This document shows, in pieces, positions 1 through 8,864 of a DNA stretch of 64,000 bases (position 1 is its first letter; each line of letters starts with the position of its first letter). The stretch is taken from NCBI RefSeq assembly GCF_004101865.1, contig NZ_CP026118.1:372001-436000 (forward strand). The letters are read 5' to 3'. The DNA is from Halobacillus litoralis (GTDB lineage: Bacteria > Bacillota > Bacilli > Bacillales > Halobacillaceae). The position numbers and the translations under genes were made by a program. Under the pieces are notes generated by a model. It searched no databases. It was given only the letters and a program-made list of their open reading frames with translations, and was not told the DNA's origin.

Positions 1-1
1 C

Positions 2-802
2 TCAATCTTACTCACTTATGGCCTGGCACCTGCAGTTGCTTCTGCTTCTATTCATATGGCCCAGGTTGCCACAACAGCTGCTTCCGGGTTCTCTCATTTC
101 AAGTTTGGCAATGTCGATAGGAGACTTGTCCTAAAACTGGCCCTGCCCGGCGCGGTCAGTGCATTTTTCGGTGCAGCTTTATTGAGTCGCATCCCTGGTG
201 AAACAATTCGCCCGTACATATCCGTTTTTCTTCTGGGTTTAGGAATTTACATCGTGGTCCGATTTCTTTCACTTAATCGGAATAAAACGCTCAATAAAAG
301 CGACAAGCCGCTGAACAAGCGATTTATCTACCCATTAGGTTTTGTCGGTGGGTTTCTCGATTCGATTGGCGGCGGAGGATGGGGGCCGGTTAATACGCCT
401 GTCCTTCTTTCACGTGAAAAGATCGAGCCGCGTAAAGTGATTGGTACTGTGGACACAAGCGAATTCATCGTGACTATTTCAGCAACACTTGGATTTTTGA
501 CTTTTTTAGGATGGGAACAATTCAGTTGGCTGCTGGTGTTCGCGTTCATCATCGGCGGTGTGATAGCTGCACCTCTTGCAGCATGGCTTGTCCGTATTAT
601 GCCTCCGCTCGTCCTCGGAGTACTTGCCGGAGGGTTCATCATATTGACTAATGTAAGAACCATTATGATCACCGTACCTCTCAATAGCACAGGAACCATC
701 CTGATTTATTCTCTATTGACAGCTGGTTATATTTTGGCAATCGTTCATTCTGTAAAAAAGTACGTCAAACTGAAACGTACGGACCTCCGCAGTCAAACTT
801 GA
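2..802 (+). CDS. TSUP (TauE/SafE) family membrane permease, 5' partial
   Basis: The frame is open to the left window edge, so the first ATG inside the window (56) is probably not the start; 266 residues are visible. Several hydrophobic segments and two repeated halves fit the TSUP family of sulfite, sulfonate or organo-anion exporters. Seen directly: the first-half signature GLAPAVASASIHMAQVATT and the glycine-rich second-half signature FLDSIGGGGWGPVNTP, both typical of TauE/SafE proteins. The substrate cannot be told from sequence. The gene converges on fakA and shares its terminator hairpin. The family call is firm; the missing N-terminus is probably only a few tens of residues. Confidence 0.85.
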   Translation, partial: SILLTYGLAPAVASASIHMAQVATTAASGFSHFKFGNVDRRLVLKLALPGAVSAFFGAALLSRIPGETIRPYISVFLLGLGIYIVVRFLSLNRNKTLNKSDKPLNKRFIYPLGFVGGFLDSIGGGGWGPVNTPVLLSREKIEPRKVIGTVDTSEFIVTISATLGFLTFLGWEQFSWLLVFAFIIGGVIAAPLAAWLVRIMPPLVLGVLAGGFIILTNVRTIMITVPLNSTGTILIYSLLTAGYILAIVHSVKKYVKLKRTDLRSQT

Positions 803-826
803 CTGCCTATCCCTTTTAACGAAAAG

Positions 827-854
827 AAGGCTCAGAGCTAATACTCTGAGCCTT
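827..854. terminator. Shared terminator between the permease gene and fakA
   Basis: A perfect 11-bp stem (AAGGCTCAGAG / CTCTGAGCCTT) with a 6-nt loop lies between the convergent stop codons. Read on the minus strand it is followed by CTTTTCG, so it best serves fakA. On the plus strand the following bases are not T-rich. Confidence 0.75.
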
Positions 855-893
855 CGCGTTCGGCAAATCTGTTCACAGGTGAGGAACTTTTTT

Positions 894-2561
894 CTATTCA
901 ATTGAGAAAATATAAGAATAAATCGGTTGACCACCCACGTGGATCTCCACCTCTAAATCTTCATATGTTTCTTCAAGGTATTCTTCAAGCTCTGTGACAT
1001 CCTCATCTTCGACGTCTTCTCCTGTCAGAATCGTCAGTATTTCATCTTCGTTCTCATCAATCATTTGTTTTAACAGCGTTTTAGCTGTTGTCAGGGCATT
1101 TTGATCAGTTGAGGAAATTTTGCCATCCGCAATCCCCATGAAATGGTCTTTCTCAATGTTCAGGCCATCGATTTGCGTATCTCTTACCGCATACGTAATT
1201 TGACCGGTTTTCACGACGGACATAAGACTGATCATTTCATCTTTATTCGTCATCAGGTCTGCTTCAGGATTAAATCCTAATAAAGCACTCATGCCTTGAG
1301 GTATGGTTTTAGTCGGAATGACCACAACTTCATCTTCTGCGATTTCTGCCGCTTGCTCAGCAGCCATCACGATATTCTTGTTATTCGGCAAAACTAACAC
1401 ACGTTTAGCGTGAGCTTCTTTGATCGCTTCAGATAAATCCTGAGTGCTTGGGTTCATCGTCTGACCACCTTGGATGACCACAGTGGCTCCGAGACTCTCA
1501 AATAATTTTTTGATGCCTTCCCCCATGCTCACTGTCACAATTCCGTACTCAGCTTTTTGATTTGACTTCGGCTTGTCTTTTTTCTTCTTACCGACAATAG
1601 AAGTATGCTGTTCACGCATATTTTCTATTTTCATGTTGATCAGACTTCCGTACTTTTGGCCTAGTGTCATGGCTTCACCGGGATATTCTGCATGGACATG
1701 GACTTTGATCAAATCTTCATCAGAAACAACGAGCAGGGAATCACCGATTTCGCTCAACTGATTACGAAATTCATCTTCATCGTAAGGTGTCTCTGCTAAT
1801 TTGTCCTCTTCGAATTTGACCATGAACTCTGTACAGTAACCGAATTCAATGTCTTCTGTATTCATAAAGTCTTGGGCAAGCTTATGGTGTTCGGCACTTA
1901 CCATATCATCCATGGAAACTGTATCATCGATATCAGGAAGTTCTTCCCCTTTCAAGTTGGCAAGAAAACCTTCATAAATGGTCACTAATCCTTGACCACC
2001 ACTGTCTACGACTCCGACTTCTTTCAAAACAGGTAATAGATCAGGCGTCCGCTTCAACGATTCTTTTGCAGCAGCAACAACACCTTCTACGAAAGGGATG
2101 AAGTCGCTTTCCTGCTCAGCGAGATCGACAGAAGCTTCTGCAGCATCTTTTGCAACCGTCAAAATCGTACCTTCCACAGGTTTCATAACAGCTTTATAAG
2201 CAGTGGTAACGCCTCCTTGAAGCGCATCTGAGAAATCTTTCGTCGTTAAAGTTTCTTTCTCTTCGACCACTTTGGAAAATCCGCGGAAAATCTGGGAAAG
2301 TATGACGCCGGAGTTCCCGCGCGCACCCATTAATAACCCTTTGGATAGTGATTTAGAAACGATGCCTGCATGATTCTGATCGACCATTCTTACTTCCTCC
2401 GCCCCAGAAGTCATGGACAAGTTCATATTCGTCCCTGTATCCCCGTCCGGCACTGGAAAAACGTTCAATGCATCAATCATCTGTGAGTTCTGTTTTAAAT
2501 GATGTGCCCCTTGCAAAATCATTTCGGCTAAGGTTTTGCCGTCTAACTTTTGTAACGTCAC
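894..2561 (-). CDS. fakA: Fatty acid kinase catalytic subunit FakA (DAK2 domain, YloV)
   Basis: FakA phosphorylates fatty acids carried by FakB proteins, letting exogenous or recycled fatty acids enter phospholipid synthesis. The 555-residue length fits the family. The N-terminal DhaL-type ATP-binding domain (about 1-205) contains VPDGDTGTNM at 38-47, whose aspartates bind Mg-ATP, and GARGNSG further on. The C-terminal half is the FakB-interacting region. The start is a GTG at 2561, 8 nt after AAAGGAGG. It follows the Asp23-family gene by about 30 bp, as yloU-yloV do in B. subtilis, and is the last gene before a terminator. No fakB gene is in the window. Confidence 0.93.
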   Translation of the reverse strand: MTLQKLDGKTLAEMILQGAHHLKQNSQMIDALNVFPVPDGDTGTNMNLSMTSGAEEVRMVDQNHAGIVSKSLSKGLLMGARGNSGVILSQIFRGFSKVVEEKETLTTKDFSDALQGGVTTAYKAVMKPVEGTILTVAKDAAEASVDLAEQESDFIPFVEGVVAAAKESLKRTPDLLPVLKEVGVVDSGGQGLVTIYEGFLANLKGEELPDIDDTVSMDDMVSAEHHKLAQDFMNTEDIEFGYCTEFMVKFEEDKLAETPYDEDEFRNQLSEIGDSLLVVSDEDLIKVHVHAEYPGEAMTLGQKYGSLINMKIENMREQHTSIVGKKKKDKPKSNQKAEYGIVTVSMGEGIKKLFESLGATVVIQGGQTMNPSTQDLSEAIKEAHAKRVLVLPNNKNIVMAAEQAAEIAEDEVVVIPTKTIPQGMSALLGFNPEADLMTNKDEMISLMSVVKTGQITYAVRDTQIDGLNIEKDHFMGIADGKISSTDQNALTTAKTLLKQMIDENEDEILTILTGEDVEDEDVTELEEYLEETYEDLEVEIHVGGQPIYSYIFSIE

Positions 2562-2592
2562 GCTTACTTCCTCCTTTGACTACAACTGCTGC

Positions 2593-2955
2593 CTATTCGC
2601 TTGTCACCCGGACTCCTTGTATGAAAATATTCACAGAGTCGATAGACAATCCGATTGTTTTGTTTAATGTGTATTTCACTTGTGATTGGACGTTATGGGC
2701 CACTTCAGAAATCTTTGTACCATAACTCACGATAATGTACATATCTATATGGAGGCGATCTTCGTCCTGTCTGACCACGACCCCTTTTGAAAAGTTCTCT
2801 TTGCGTAACATTTCAGATAGGCCGTCACGGATTTGATTTTTTGATGCCATACCGACGATTCCGTAGCATTCAACTGCTGCACCACCAGCAATCGTTGAGA
2901 TGACTTCATTGCTTATTGTTATATGACCATATTTATTATTTAAATCAACGGACAT
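2593..2955 (-). CDS. yloU: Asp23/Gls24 family protein (YloU-like)
   Basis: A 120-residue Asp23/Gls24-family protein. Members of this family are small envelope-stress or membrane-associated proteins; the molecular role of YloU is not settled. Visible family features are ITISNEVISTIAGGAAVECYG near the N-terminus and the DMYIIVSYGTKISEVAHNVQ stretch. The ATG at 2955 has a strong AAAGGAGG Shine-Dalgarno (SD) site 6 nt upstream. It is co-directional with fakA and divergent from rpmB, the arrangement seen in B. subtilis. The linkage suggests a membrane-related role with FakA, but that is inference. Confidence 0.9.
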   Translation of the reverse strand: MSVDLNNKYGHITISNEVISTIAGGAAVECYGIVGMASKNQIRDGLSEMLRKENFSKGVVVRQDEDRLHIDMYIIVSYGTKISEVAHNVQSQVKYTLNKTIGLSIDSVNIFIQGVRVTSE

Positions 2956-3100
2956 ATAGATCCTCCTTTATTTTCCTCTATTTCTTCACTTATTATAACA
3001 TAAGTTGAACGCATGAATTGCTATTCATTTCTCAGAAAATAAGCTGTATATCCCTATTATACTTTGTAACAATCTATAGTATCTGTCAAGAAGAAATTCT

Positions 3101-3109
3101 TGATATAAT
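3101..3109 (+). promoter_or_regulatory. Candidate extended -10 promoter for rpmB
   Basis: TGATATAAT matches an extended -10 element (TGn plus TATAAT) about 90 bp upstream of the rpmB start. No good -35 hexamer is visible 16-18 bp upstream, which extended -10 promoters tolerate. The leader would be about 80 nt. Confidence 0.45.
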
Positions 3110-3197
3110 TCGGTTCTGCTTATTGCAAACACCTATTCTATATGATAAAGTTACTAAGTATCTGATGATTTATGTATGTAACAGGAGGGATTTTCAT

Positions 3198-3386
3198 ATG
3201 GCAAGAAGAAGTGTTCTATCTGGTAAAGGTACACGCTCAGGTAACCACCGTTCACACGCGATGAACGCTAATAAACGTAAATTCAAAGCTAATGTTCAAA
3301 AAGTTCGCATCCTTGTGGATGGCAAGCCTCAAAAGGTTTACGTTACAGCGCGTGAACTTAAGTCCGGTAAAGTACAGCGCGTATAA
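3198..3386 (+). CDS. rpmB: 50S ribosomal protein L28
   Basis: L28 is a small structural protein of the large ribosomal subunit. The 62 residues cover the whole family length, with the typical [20 protein letters not shown] and [14 protein letters not shown] segments and C-terminal LKSGKVQRV. An in-frame upstream extension exists, but the ATG at 3198 is chosen because it gives the family N-terminus [11 protein letters not shown] and follows an AGGAGG motif by 9 nt. There are no cysteines, so this is the zinc-free form. It is transcribed alone, against its neighbours, and ends at a clear terminator. Confidence 0.97.
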   Translation: MARRSVLSGKGTRSGNHRSHAMNANKRKFKANVQKVRILVDGKPQKVYVTARELKSGKVQRV

Positions 3387-3414
3387 TCACTGGTCTTGGG
3401 CTTCATGAACTTTT

Positions 3415-3447
3415 AAAAAAGCACCCTTAAATGGGTGCTTTTTTTTA
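3415..3447 (+). terminator. Rho-independent terminator of rpmB
   Basis: A 9-bp stem (AAAGCACCC / GGGTGCTTT) with a 6-nt loop is followed by a run of T, 30 bp after the rpmB stop. Confidence 0.92.
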
Positions 3448-3572
3448 TGGTATTTACCGAGCTTCCTCAATTGGTCAGCCCAATGCTTTTGGATACTTGT
3501 CTCGCTCACAGGATGTGGGATGCCCAGCATTTCTGAAGCTGAACATCCTTTCAAGAAACGTTTGCTTTTGTT

Positions 3573-3653
3573 CTAATCTTTTTTAAAAGTACTTATGACT
3601 GCGCGCACTATACCCCCGACGAACCGTGGGAGTTTGATGGTATAAAACTTCAA
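3573..3653 (-). CDS. spoVM: Stage V sporulation protein M (SpoVM), 26 residues, TTG start
   Basis: SpoVM is a tiny amphipathic helix that recognises the convex outer forespore membrane and anchors SpoIVA, the base of the spore coat. The predicted 26-residue peptide begins MKFYTIKLPRFVGGIVRAV and ends FKKD, matching the known SpoVM length and pattern, including the early proline and the basic face. No ATG is available: translation starts at TTG (3653) behind a purine-rich GGAGGAGGGGG site. It lies between rpmB and thiN, as in B. subtilis. It is expected to be transcribed by sigma-E in the mother cell, but I could not find a convincing sigma-E promoter. Confidence 0.93.
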   Translation of the reverse strand: MKFYTIKLPRFVGGIVRAVISTFKKD

Positions 3654-3694
3654 AGAGCCCCCTCCTCCTATGTGAACTAATGCGAAATCCCTCT

Positions 3695-4354
3695 TTACCC
3701 TCTATTAGTCAAGTCTTTACTTCTTACTACTAAGAGTATGCCTGATATGAAAGAAAAAGTACCCGTATCTGCAATCAATCGATTAGAGATGCACAAGGTG
3801 GACCCATAGGGCAGATAGGCTTTTTCCAATGGATAATAAAAGCCTCCTAGTGTAAGATCTTTCACTTCGAGCGTAATTGGTAAAAAAGAAACATAGGGAT
3901 AATGCTCATCCGCTTCCATTGTATGCTCGCCTGCCCCGACTAATTCCACCTGATTCTGTCGATCGATGATCGTTCCTTTCACTTCTTTCTTCAGAAGCGG
4001 ATAGAGGAGTTGCAGGTTAGCTTGTGAGTGATCGATTCTTCCGCCAGTCACTCCGAATAATAGAATATGCTCAGGTGACCTTTGGAGTGCCTCACTAATA
4101 GCTAATTCCAAATCCGTTTCATCTTTTTCATCCGGAAAGACTTTCACTTGTTTAGAAGTTTCTTGAATTCTCCGGAAAGATTCATCTGATACGGAATCAA
4201 AATCACCGATGGCCAAGTCTGGCGAAAGTCCATTTTCTACTAGGACCTCAGCACCTTGATCAGCCCCAATCCATAAACAGTCTTGAAAGGGGAATTTTCT
4301 CAAATCAGGGATATATGATTTAGGTCCACCACCGACCACCACAATCCTTTTCAT
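3695..4354 (-). CDS. thiN: Thiamine pyrophosphokinase (ThiN, YloS)
   Basis: Catalyses ATP + thiamine to thiamine diphosphate + AMP, the last step of cofactor salvage in Bacillus. The 219 residues contain the family motifs GDFDSVSD (50-57), KDETDLELAI (77-86) and GGRIDHSQANLQLL (104-117), which bind Mg-ATP and thiamine. The ATG at 4354 follows AAAGGATG. A terminator separates it from rpe upstream, so it probably has its own promoter. spoVM lies 41 bp downstream. Confidence 0.93.
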   Translation of the reverse strand: MKRIVVVGGGPKSYIPDLRKFPFQDCLWIGADQGAEVLVENGLSPDLAIGDFDSVSDESFRRIQETSKQVKVFPDEKDETDLELAISEALQRSPEHILLFGVTGGRIDHSQANLQLLYPLLKKEVKGTIIDRQNQVELVGAGEHTMEADEHYPYVSFLPITLEVKDLTLGGFYYPLEKAYLPYGSTLCISNRLIADTGTFSFISGILLVVRSKDLTNRG

Positions 4355-4408
4355 TTATTATCATCCTTTCCTCATTCCGCAAGTCGCACAAGCTTTATCC
4401 GGGTTTAT

Positions 4409-4450
4409 AGAAAAAGCTCAAAGGATCTGCTGAAGCAATCCTTTGAGCTT
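4409..4450 (-). terminator. Terminator downstream of rpe
   Basis: On the minus strand GCTCAAAGGAT pairs with ATCCTTTGAGC across an 11-nt loop and is followed by TTTTTCT. It ends the prpC-prkC-rsgA-rpe run. Confidence 0.88.
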
Positions 4451-4471
4451 CCTATCTATCTTCACCATGAT

Positions 4472-5122
4472 TTATAATGCGTTCCGTATATCCTCGATCG
4501 CCTTTTTGCGGTCGGTTTGGTTAAAGATCGCACTTCCCGCAACCAGCACGTCAGCTCCAGCTTCTGTGCATTGACGAGCAGTGTCAGCTTTCACTCCACC
4601 GTCGATTTCGATTTCGAATGAAAGACCTTCTTCTTTTCGCCATTCAGCTATTTGATTGATTTTAGGTACAACCGAAGAAATGAACGATTGACCGCCGAAT
4701 CCTGGGTTAACCGTCATTAATAAAACAAGATCGACTTCATCCAGTACAGGACGGATCATTTCAGCAGGTGTAGCCGGGTTGATAACGACGCCAGCTTTGA
4801 TGCCATAGCTCTTGATCAACTGCAATGTCCTGTGCAAATGCGGACACGCTTCCTGATGGACAGTGATGATATCTGCCCCTGCTTTGGCAAAGGATTCAAT
4901 GAATTGGTCTGGATTTTCTATCATTAGATGAACATCCAAAGGAAGGTCTGTGACCGGACGAATGGCATCCACAATCAAAGGGCCGATCGTAATATTCGGA
5001 ACAAATTGTCCATCCATCACATCAACATGGATATAATCGGCTCCTCCACGTTCAACATCCTTGATTTCTTCTCCTAGATTTGAAAAGTTGGAAGCTAGAA
5101 TGGAAGGTGCTATTTTAGTCAT
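4472..5122 (-). CDS. rpe: Ribulose-phosphate 3-epimerase
   Basis: Interconverts D-ribulose 5-phosphate and D-xylulose 5-phosphate in the pentose phosphate pathway. The 216-residue TIM barrel shows the family hallmarks: [15 protein letters not shown] at the N-terminus, [16 protein letters not shown] (metal-binding His and Asp region), [26 protein letters not shown] and EIDGGV followed by VAGSAIF at the phosphate site. The start lies 2 nt after the rsgA stop, so the two are translationally close, and the order matches B. subtilis. Confidence 0.97.
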   Translation of the reverse strand: MTKIAPSILASNFSNLGEEIKDVERGGADYIHVDVMDGQFVPNITIGPLIVDAIRPVTDLPLDVHLMIENPDQFIESFAKAGADIITVHQEACPHLHRTLQLIKSYGIKAGVVINPATPAEMIRPVLDEVDLVLLMTVNPGFGGQSFISSVVPKINQIAEWRKEEGLSFEIEIDGGVKADTARQCTEAGADVLVAGSAIFNQTDRKKAIEDIRNAL

Positions 5123-5124
5123 GA

Positions 5125-6006
5125 TTAATACCTCGGCTTTCTGTTCTGTATTTCATCCAAAAATTGCAAGTAATGCTGGTAGCGGTTGTCAGCAATTTCG
5201 TTTGCTTCAACCGCAGCTTTCACCCCACATTTGGGTTCTTTATGATGCAGGCACCCTCTGAATTTGCATTCGTTTTGTACAGCGACAAACTCCGGGAAAC
5301 ATTCTGGCAGCTGTTCAAGTTCAAGCTCACCAAATTCCAGGGAGCTGAAGCCTGGGGTATCTGCTACCAGCCCATTGGAAATTTCATAAAGTTCAACATG
5401 GCGCGTGGTATGTTTCCCACGTCCCAGACTTACGGAAATCTCATCTGTGTCAATAGAGAGTCGCGGGTCGATCGAATTCAGCAAGGAAGATTTCCCCACC
5501 CCTGATTGACCAGCAATCACTGTCGTCCGATTTGCTAAATGAGATTGAATCTGATCCATAGACTCTGTATCATCCACCGCTGATAGTACGACAGGGTAAC
5601 CGATTTTCTCATACAACTGTTTATAAGACTCCATCAAATGGGTTTGATGGTCATCCAGCTGATCCATTTTCGATATTACGATAAAGGGCTCGATCCGCTT
5701 CTCTTCCACCAGCACAAGAAAGCGGTCCAGTAACAAAGCATTAAACTCCGGATGAATGGCAGAGGTGACAATCATCGCTTGGTCCACGTTGGCGATCGGA
5801 GGACGCACGAACTCGTTTTTCCGATTTTCTATAGATAAGATATAGCCTTCATCGTGGTTTTCTGCTTTGAATTCAACTATATCTCCTACTAAAGGAGAGA
5901 CTTTTTTCTTGCGGAAATTACCCCGGCCTCTGCATTGATAGATTTCACCATCATGGAGCACATAGTAAAATCCGCTTAGCGCTTTGATTATTTTTCCACT
6001 TGGCAT
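5125..6006 (-). CDS. rsgA: Ribosome small-subunit-dependent GTPase A (RsgA, YloQ)
   Basis: A circularly permuted GTPase that assists late maturation of the 30S subunit. In the 293 residues an N-terminal OB fold (about 1-68) precedes the permuted G domain: G4 SKMD (112-115) comes before G1 GQSGVGKSS (166-174) and G3 DTPG (216-219). A C-terminal zinc knuckle follows, with Cys247, Cys252, the histidines at 254-255 and Cys260. It lies 12 bp after prkC in the same unit. RsgA is a reported phosphorylation target of PrkC in B. subtilis, which fits the linkage. Confidence 0.96.
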   Translation of the reverse strand: MPSGKIIKALSGFYYVLHDGEIYQCRGRGNFRKKKVSPLVGDIVEFKAENHDEGYILSIENRKNEFVRPPIANVDQAMIVTSAIHPEFNALLLDRFLVLVEEKRIEPFIVISKMDQLDDHQTHLMESYKQLYEKIGYPVVLSAVDDTESMDQIQSHLANRTTVIAGQSGVGKSSLLNSIDPRLSIDTDEISVSLGRGKHTTRHVELYEISNGLVADTPGFSSLEFGELELEQLPECFPEFVAVQNECKFRGCLHHKEPKCGVKAAVEANEIADNRYQHYLQFLDEIQNRKPRY

Positions 6007-6018
6007 AATTTCACCTTC

Positions 6019-8022
6019 TTAATACGAGTAAGTGCCTTCATCAAAGACTTCCTCACCTCTCATCACTCTGTAGGTGGCCTCTTCACCCTCAGCTATGCTC
6101 AAGGTGAATTCGAATGTTTTTGTTTCTGTAATCGTTTCCTCTATGATCAATTCTTCTGATTCATTATCAGAATCATCGACATAGATGAGCACTTTTTGTT
6201 CGGCTTCTTCCGATTCTTCGTCAACTGGTATTTCAACAGAGACCTGCTCTTCCCTAGGTTGTGCTGGAGGTGGTGGCGGCTCTTCCTTCGGCCCCCGGGA
6301 AACGACAAGATCTACCGTCGACCCCACATTCACTTCCTCTGATGCACCAGGAGAATGCTCCATCACAAGACCTTCCCGGTATTGATCAGAATATTTTTCT
6401 GTCACTTCAGATTTCAATCCATTATTCTCTAAATACTCTTGCGTCTGTTTTAAGGTCCATCCATCAAACGATTGCAGACTGACTTTCGGCGGCCCGAGGC
6501 TTACACTGAATCGCACTTCTGTTTCATCAGGTATCACCTGTGCATTCGCTTGAGGTGTGAAATGTTCAATGATGACCCCTTTTTCGAATTCATCACTTGT
6601 GGTTTCATATTTCTTCACACTCTTAAATCCACGGCTCTCCAATTCTTTCTTCACTTCTTCAAAACTTTTGCCGCTGTAATCTTCGAATGTAGCCCGTTCT
6701 TTTCCTCTACTGGAGTAAACGGTGACTTCCGATCCTTCTTTGACGACCATACCTTCTTCAGGGTCCGTTCGGATGACTAAGCCCTCGTCCACTTCATCGG
6801 AGTATTCTGTCTCTCTTGTGACATCCAAGTTCAAATCACTCAGATCGCTATAGGCTTCCTCATATTCCTTCCCTTTCACGTCAATCATTTCGACGTTTGC
6901 CGGTTGAATGATACCGGGGATCGTAAACAATGCGATAAGACCGCCGATAATCAGCAAGGTCAATATTGTAAGGACCCATGGCCATACTTTCTTTTTCTTC
7001 TTCTTTTTTTCAACAGGTGGAACGGATTTTACATTTTGTTTCGTTTCCTGTTCCTGATAGGTGGGTTTGTGTTCATTCGTATGGATGATAGTGTTTTCTT
7101 CCGGCTGTTCTCCATAGGATTCTTTAGTGATCACTGGAATCGCCTTTGTTTTTTCATCTTCATCATCGGTAGGAAGAGTGAATTCCGGTTCATCCAATCT
7201 ATAAGGTTCAAGCGATGTCTCGATGTCATATTCCATATCCAACACGGAATCATAACGGTGAAAAGGATCCTTAGCGGTTGATTTCAGAACAACATTTTCA
7301 ACACTTTGCGGTAATTCAGCATTCCACCGTTTCAAAGATGGTGTTTCATGCTGTAAATGTTTAAGGGCAATAGCGACAGGTGATTCTCCTGAAAAAGGCA
7401 GACGCCCTGTCAAAAGTTCAAAAAAGACGATTCCGAGAGAATAAACATCGGATTTCTTTGTAGCCATTCCCCCACGCGCCTGTTCAGGCGAAAGGTAATG
7501 GACGGAACCAAGTACCGAATTCGTTTGAGTCAATGCCGTAGCACTAAGGGCCATCGCGATGCCAAAATCTGTTACTTTCACATGACCATAGTGATCGATC
7601 AGAATATTTTGAGGTTTTATGTCCCTGTGCACGATTCCGTTATCATGGGCATGGGCAATGGCTGATGTGACCTGACGCATAATATCTACAGCTTCAGCCA
7701 CGTCTACCGGACTCTGCTGCTGGATGTATTGCTTCAATGTCATGCCGTCCACATATTCCATAACCATGAAATAAATATCATCTTCTTCACCGACATCATA
7801 AATATTGACAATATTCGGATGGGAAAGACTAGTAGCCGACTGTGCCTCTCTATGAAAGCGTGCAATGAATTCCTCATCGTTGCCATGCTCCAAACGGAGA
7901 ACTTTTATAGCAACTTCCCGATCAAGAATTGTATCATGAGCTAAATAGACATTCGCCATCCCGCCGCCACCGATCATATCCTGTACGCGATAACGGTCAT
8001 TAAGGAGACGGTCATTGAGCAT
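6019..8022 (-). CDS. prkC: Membrane Ser/Thr protein kinase with PASTA repeats (PrkC)
   Basis: A eukaryotic-type kinase that senses muropeptides or cell wall state and acts in growth, stationary phase and spore germination. In 667 residues: Gly-rich loop GGGGMANV (18-25), catalytic Lys40, HRDIKPQN (132-139), DFG (152-154), a lysine-rich juxtamembrane stretch (339-345), one membrane segment (about 347-370), three PASTA repeats (about 376-440, 445-510, 515-578), a proline tract near 583-590 and an acidic beta-rich tail to 667. The ATG overlaps the prpC stop by 1 nt (TAATG), coupling kinase and phosphatase. Confidence 0.96.
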   Translation of the reverse strand: MLNDRLLNDRYRVQDMIGGGGMANVYLAHDTILDREVAIKVLRLEHGNDEEFIARFHREAQSATSLSHPNIVNIYDVGEEDDIYFMVMEYVDGMTLKQYIQQQSPVDVAEAVDIMRQVTSAIAHAHDNGIVHRDIKPQNILIDHYGHVKVTDFGIAMALSATALTQTNSVLGSVHYLSPEQARGGMATKKSDVYSLGIVFFELLTGRLPFSGESPVAIALKHLQHETPSLKRWNAELPQSVENVVLKSTAKDPFHRYDSVLDMEYDIETSLEPYRLDEPEFTLPTDDEDEKTKAIPVITKESYGEQPEENTIIHTNEHKPTYQEQETKQNVKSVPPVEKKKKKKKVWPWVLTILTLLIIGGLIALFTIPGIIQPANVEMIDVKGKEYEEAYSDLSDLNLDVTRETEYSDEVDEGLVIRTDPEEGMVVKEGSEVTVYSSRGKERATFEDYSGKSFEEVKKELESRGFKSVKKYETTSDEFEKGVIIEHFTPQANAQVIPDETEVRFSVSLGPPKVSLQSFDGWTLKQTQEYLENNGLKSEVTEKYSDQYREGLVMEHSPGASEEVNVGSTVDLVVSRGPKEEPPPPPAQPREEQVSVEIPVDEESEEAEQKVLIYVDDSDNESEELIIEETITETKTFEFTLSIAEGEEATYRVMRGEEVFDEGTYSY

Positions 8023-8783
8023 TATTCCGCACCTTCTTTCTCATCAGAAGGAGAATCGTAATGGACGACAGTAAGTGTAATGTTGTCTTCCCCGCCCCGC
8101 TCATTCGCTAAATCGACAAGGGTTTGGCAGTAATCAGTCCAATCGCCATCAAAATTTTTCAACTCACTCAATTCATCTTCATTCACTTTGTTCGTCAATC
8201 CATCAGTACATAGAAGCAAACGGTCATTGACCTCAAATTCCAGGGTTTTCACATCGGCCGTCAAATCAAATTCTGTACCAAGTGCCTTAAGTAAAACATT
8301 TTTGCGCGGATGATTTTCTGCTTGTTCTTCGCTGATTTGACCAGACCTGACTAATTCATTGACAAGGGAATGATCTTCAGTTACAGACTTAAAACCATAA
8401 GCATTGGCAAAATAACAACGACTGTCTCCGATATGACCGATGGTAGCGAATTGCTCTGTACATATGGCTACAACTATTGTCGTTCCCATACCAGAACATT
8501 CTACATGCTCATCAGCATATGATTTGATTTCATTATTCGCGGTCCGAATAGCCTCTTTGAGCCAATTCTCCGCTTCATCTGGTGTGGATAGTCTTTCAAT
8601 TTCCTGCCATTTCTTATGTAAATGAGAGGTTGCCATCTGGCTTGCGACATCTCCTGCTTGGTGTCCACCCATTCCATCAGCTACCACAGCCAGCGTTTGT
8701 CCTTCATCATTTTTGAAGACACCACCCGCATCTTCGTTATGGTTTCTCACTTGGCCCTGGTTTGTAAGATAATAACCTAACAT
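8022..8783 (-). CDS. prpC: PP2C-type Ser/Thr phosphatase PrpC (Stp)
   Basis: Removes phosphate from PrkC and its substrates, forming a reversible switch. The 253-residue PPM-family domain shows the metal-binding aspartates in NHNEDAG (14-20) and VADGMGGHQAGD (34-45), then GMGTTIV, IGHIGDSRCY, LCTDGLTN and GGEDNIT. The ATG at 8783 has only a modest SD site (GGGTGAG). It lies 81 bp after the rsmB stop; in B. subtilis rlmN sits in this gap and is absent here. Confidence 0.96.
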   Translation of the reverse strand: MLGYYLTNQGQVRNHNEDAGGVFKNDEGQTLAVVADGMGGHQAGDVASQMATSHLHKKWQEIERLSTPDEAENWLKEAIRTANNEIKSYADEHVECSGMGTTIVVAICTEQFATIGHIGDSRCYFANAYGFKSVTEDHSLVNELVRSGQISEEQAENHPRKNVLLKALGTEFDLTADVKTLEFEVNDRLLLCTDGLTNKVNEDELSELKNFDGDWTDYCQTLVDLANERGGEDNITLTVVHYDSPSDEKEGAE

Positions 8784-8864
8784 GGACTCACCCGCCTCTT
8801 TTTTCTCTTGTACGCTCTCCCCCTGATGGAAATGGATCAGGAGGGTGTTCGAACTTTATCAATT

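Noticed and set aside
3654-3770. Sigma-E promoter before spoVM
   Set aside because: CATACTCT within the end of thiN is close to the -10 consensus, but the -35 region does not fit.
5164-5505. Plus-strand open frame opposite rsgA
   Set aside because: Antisense shadow of a conserved gene with no SD or family similarity.
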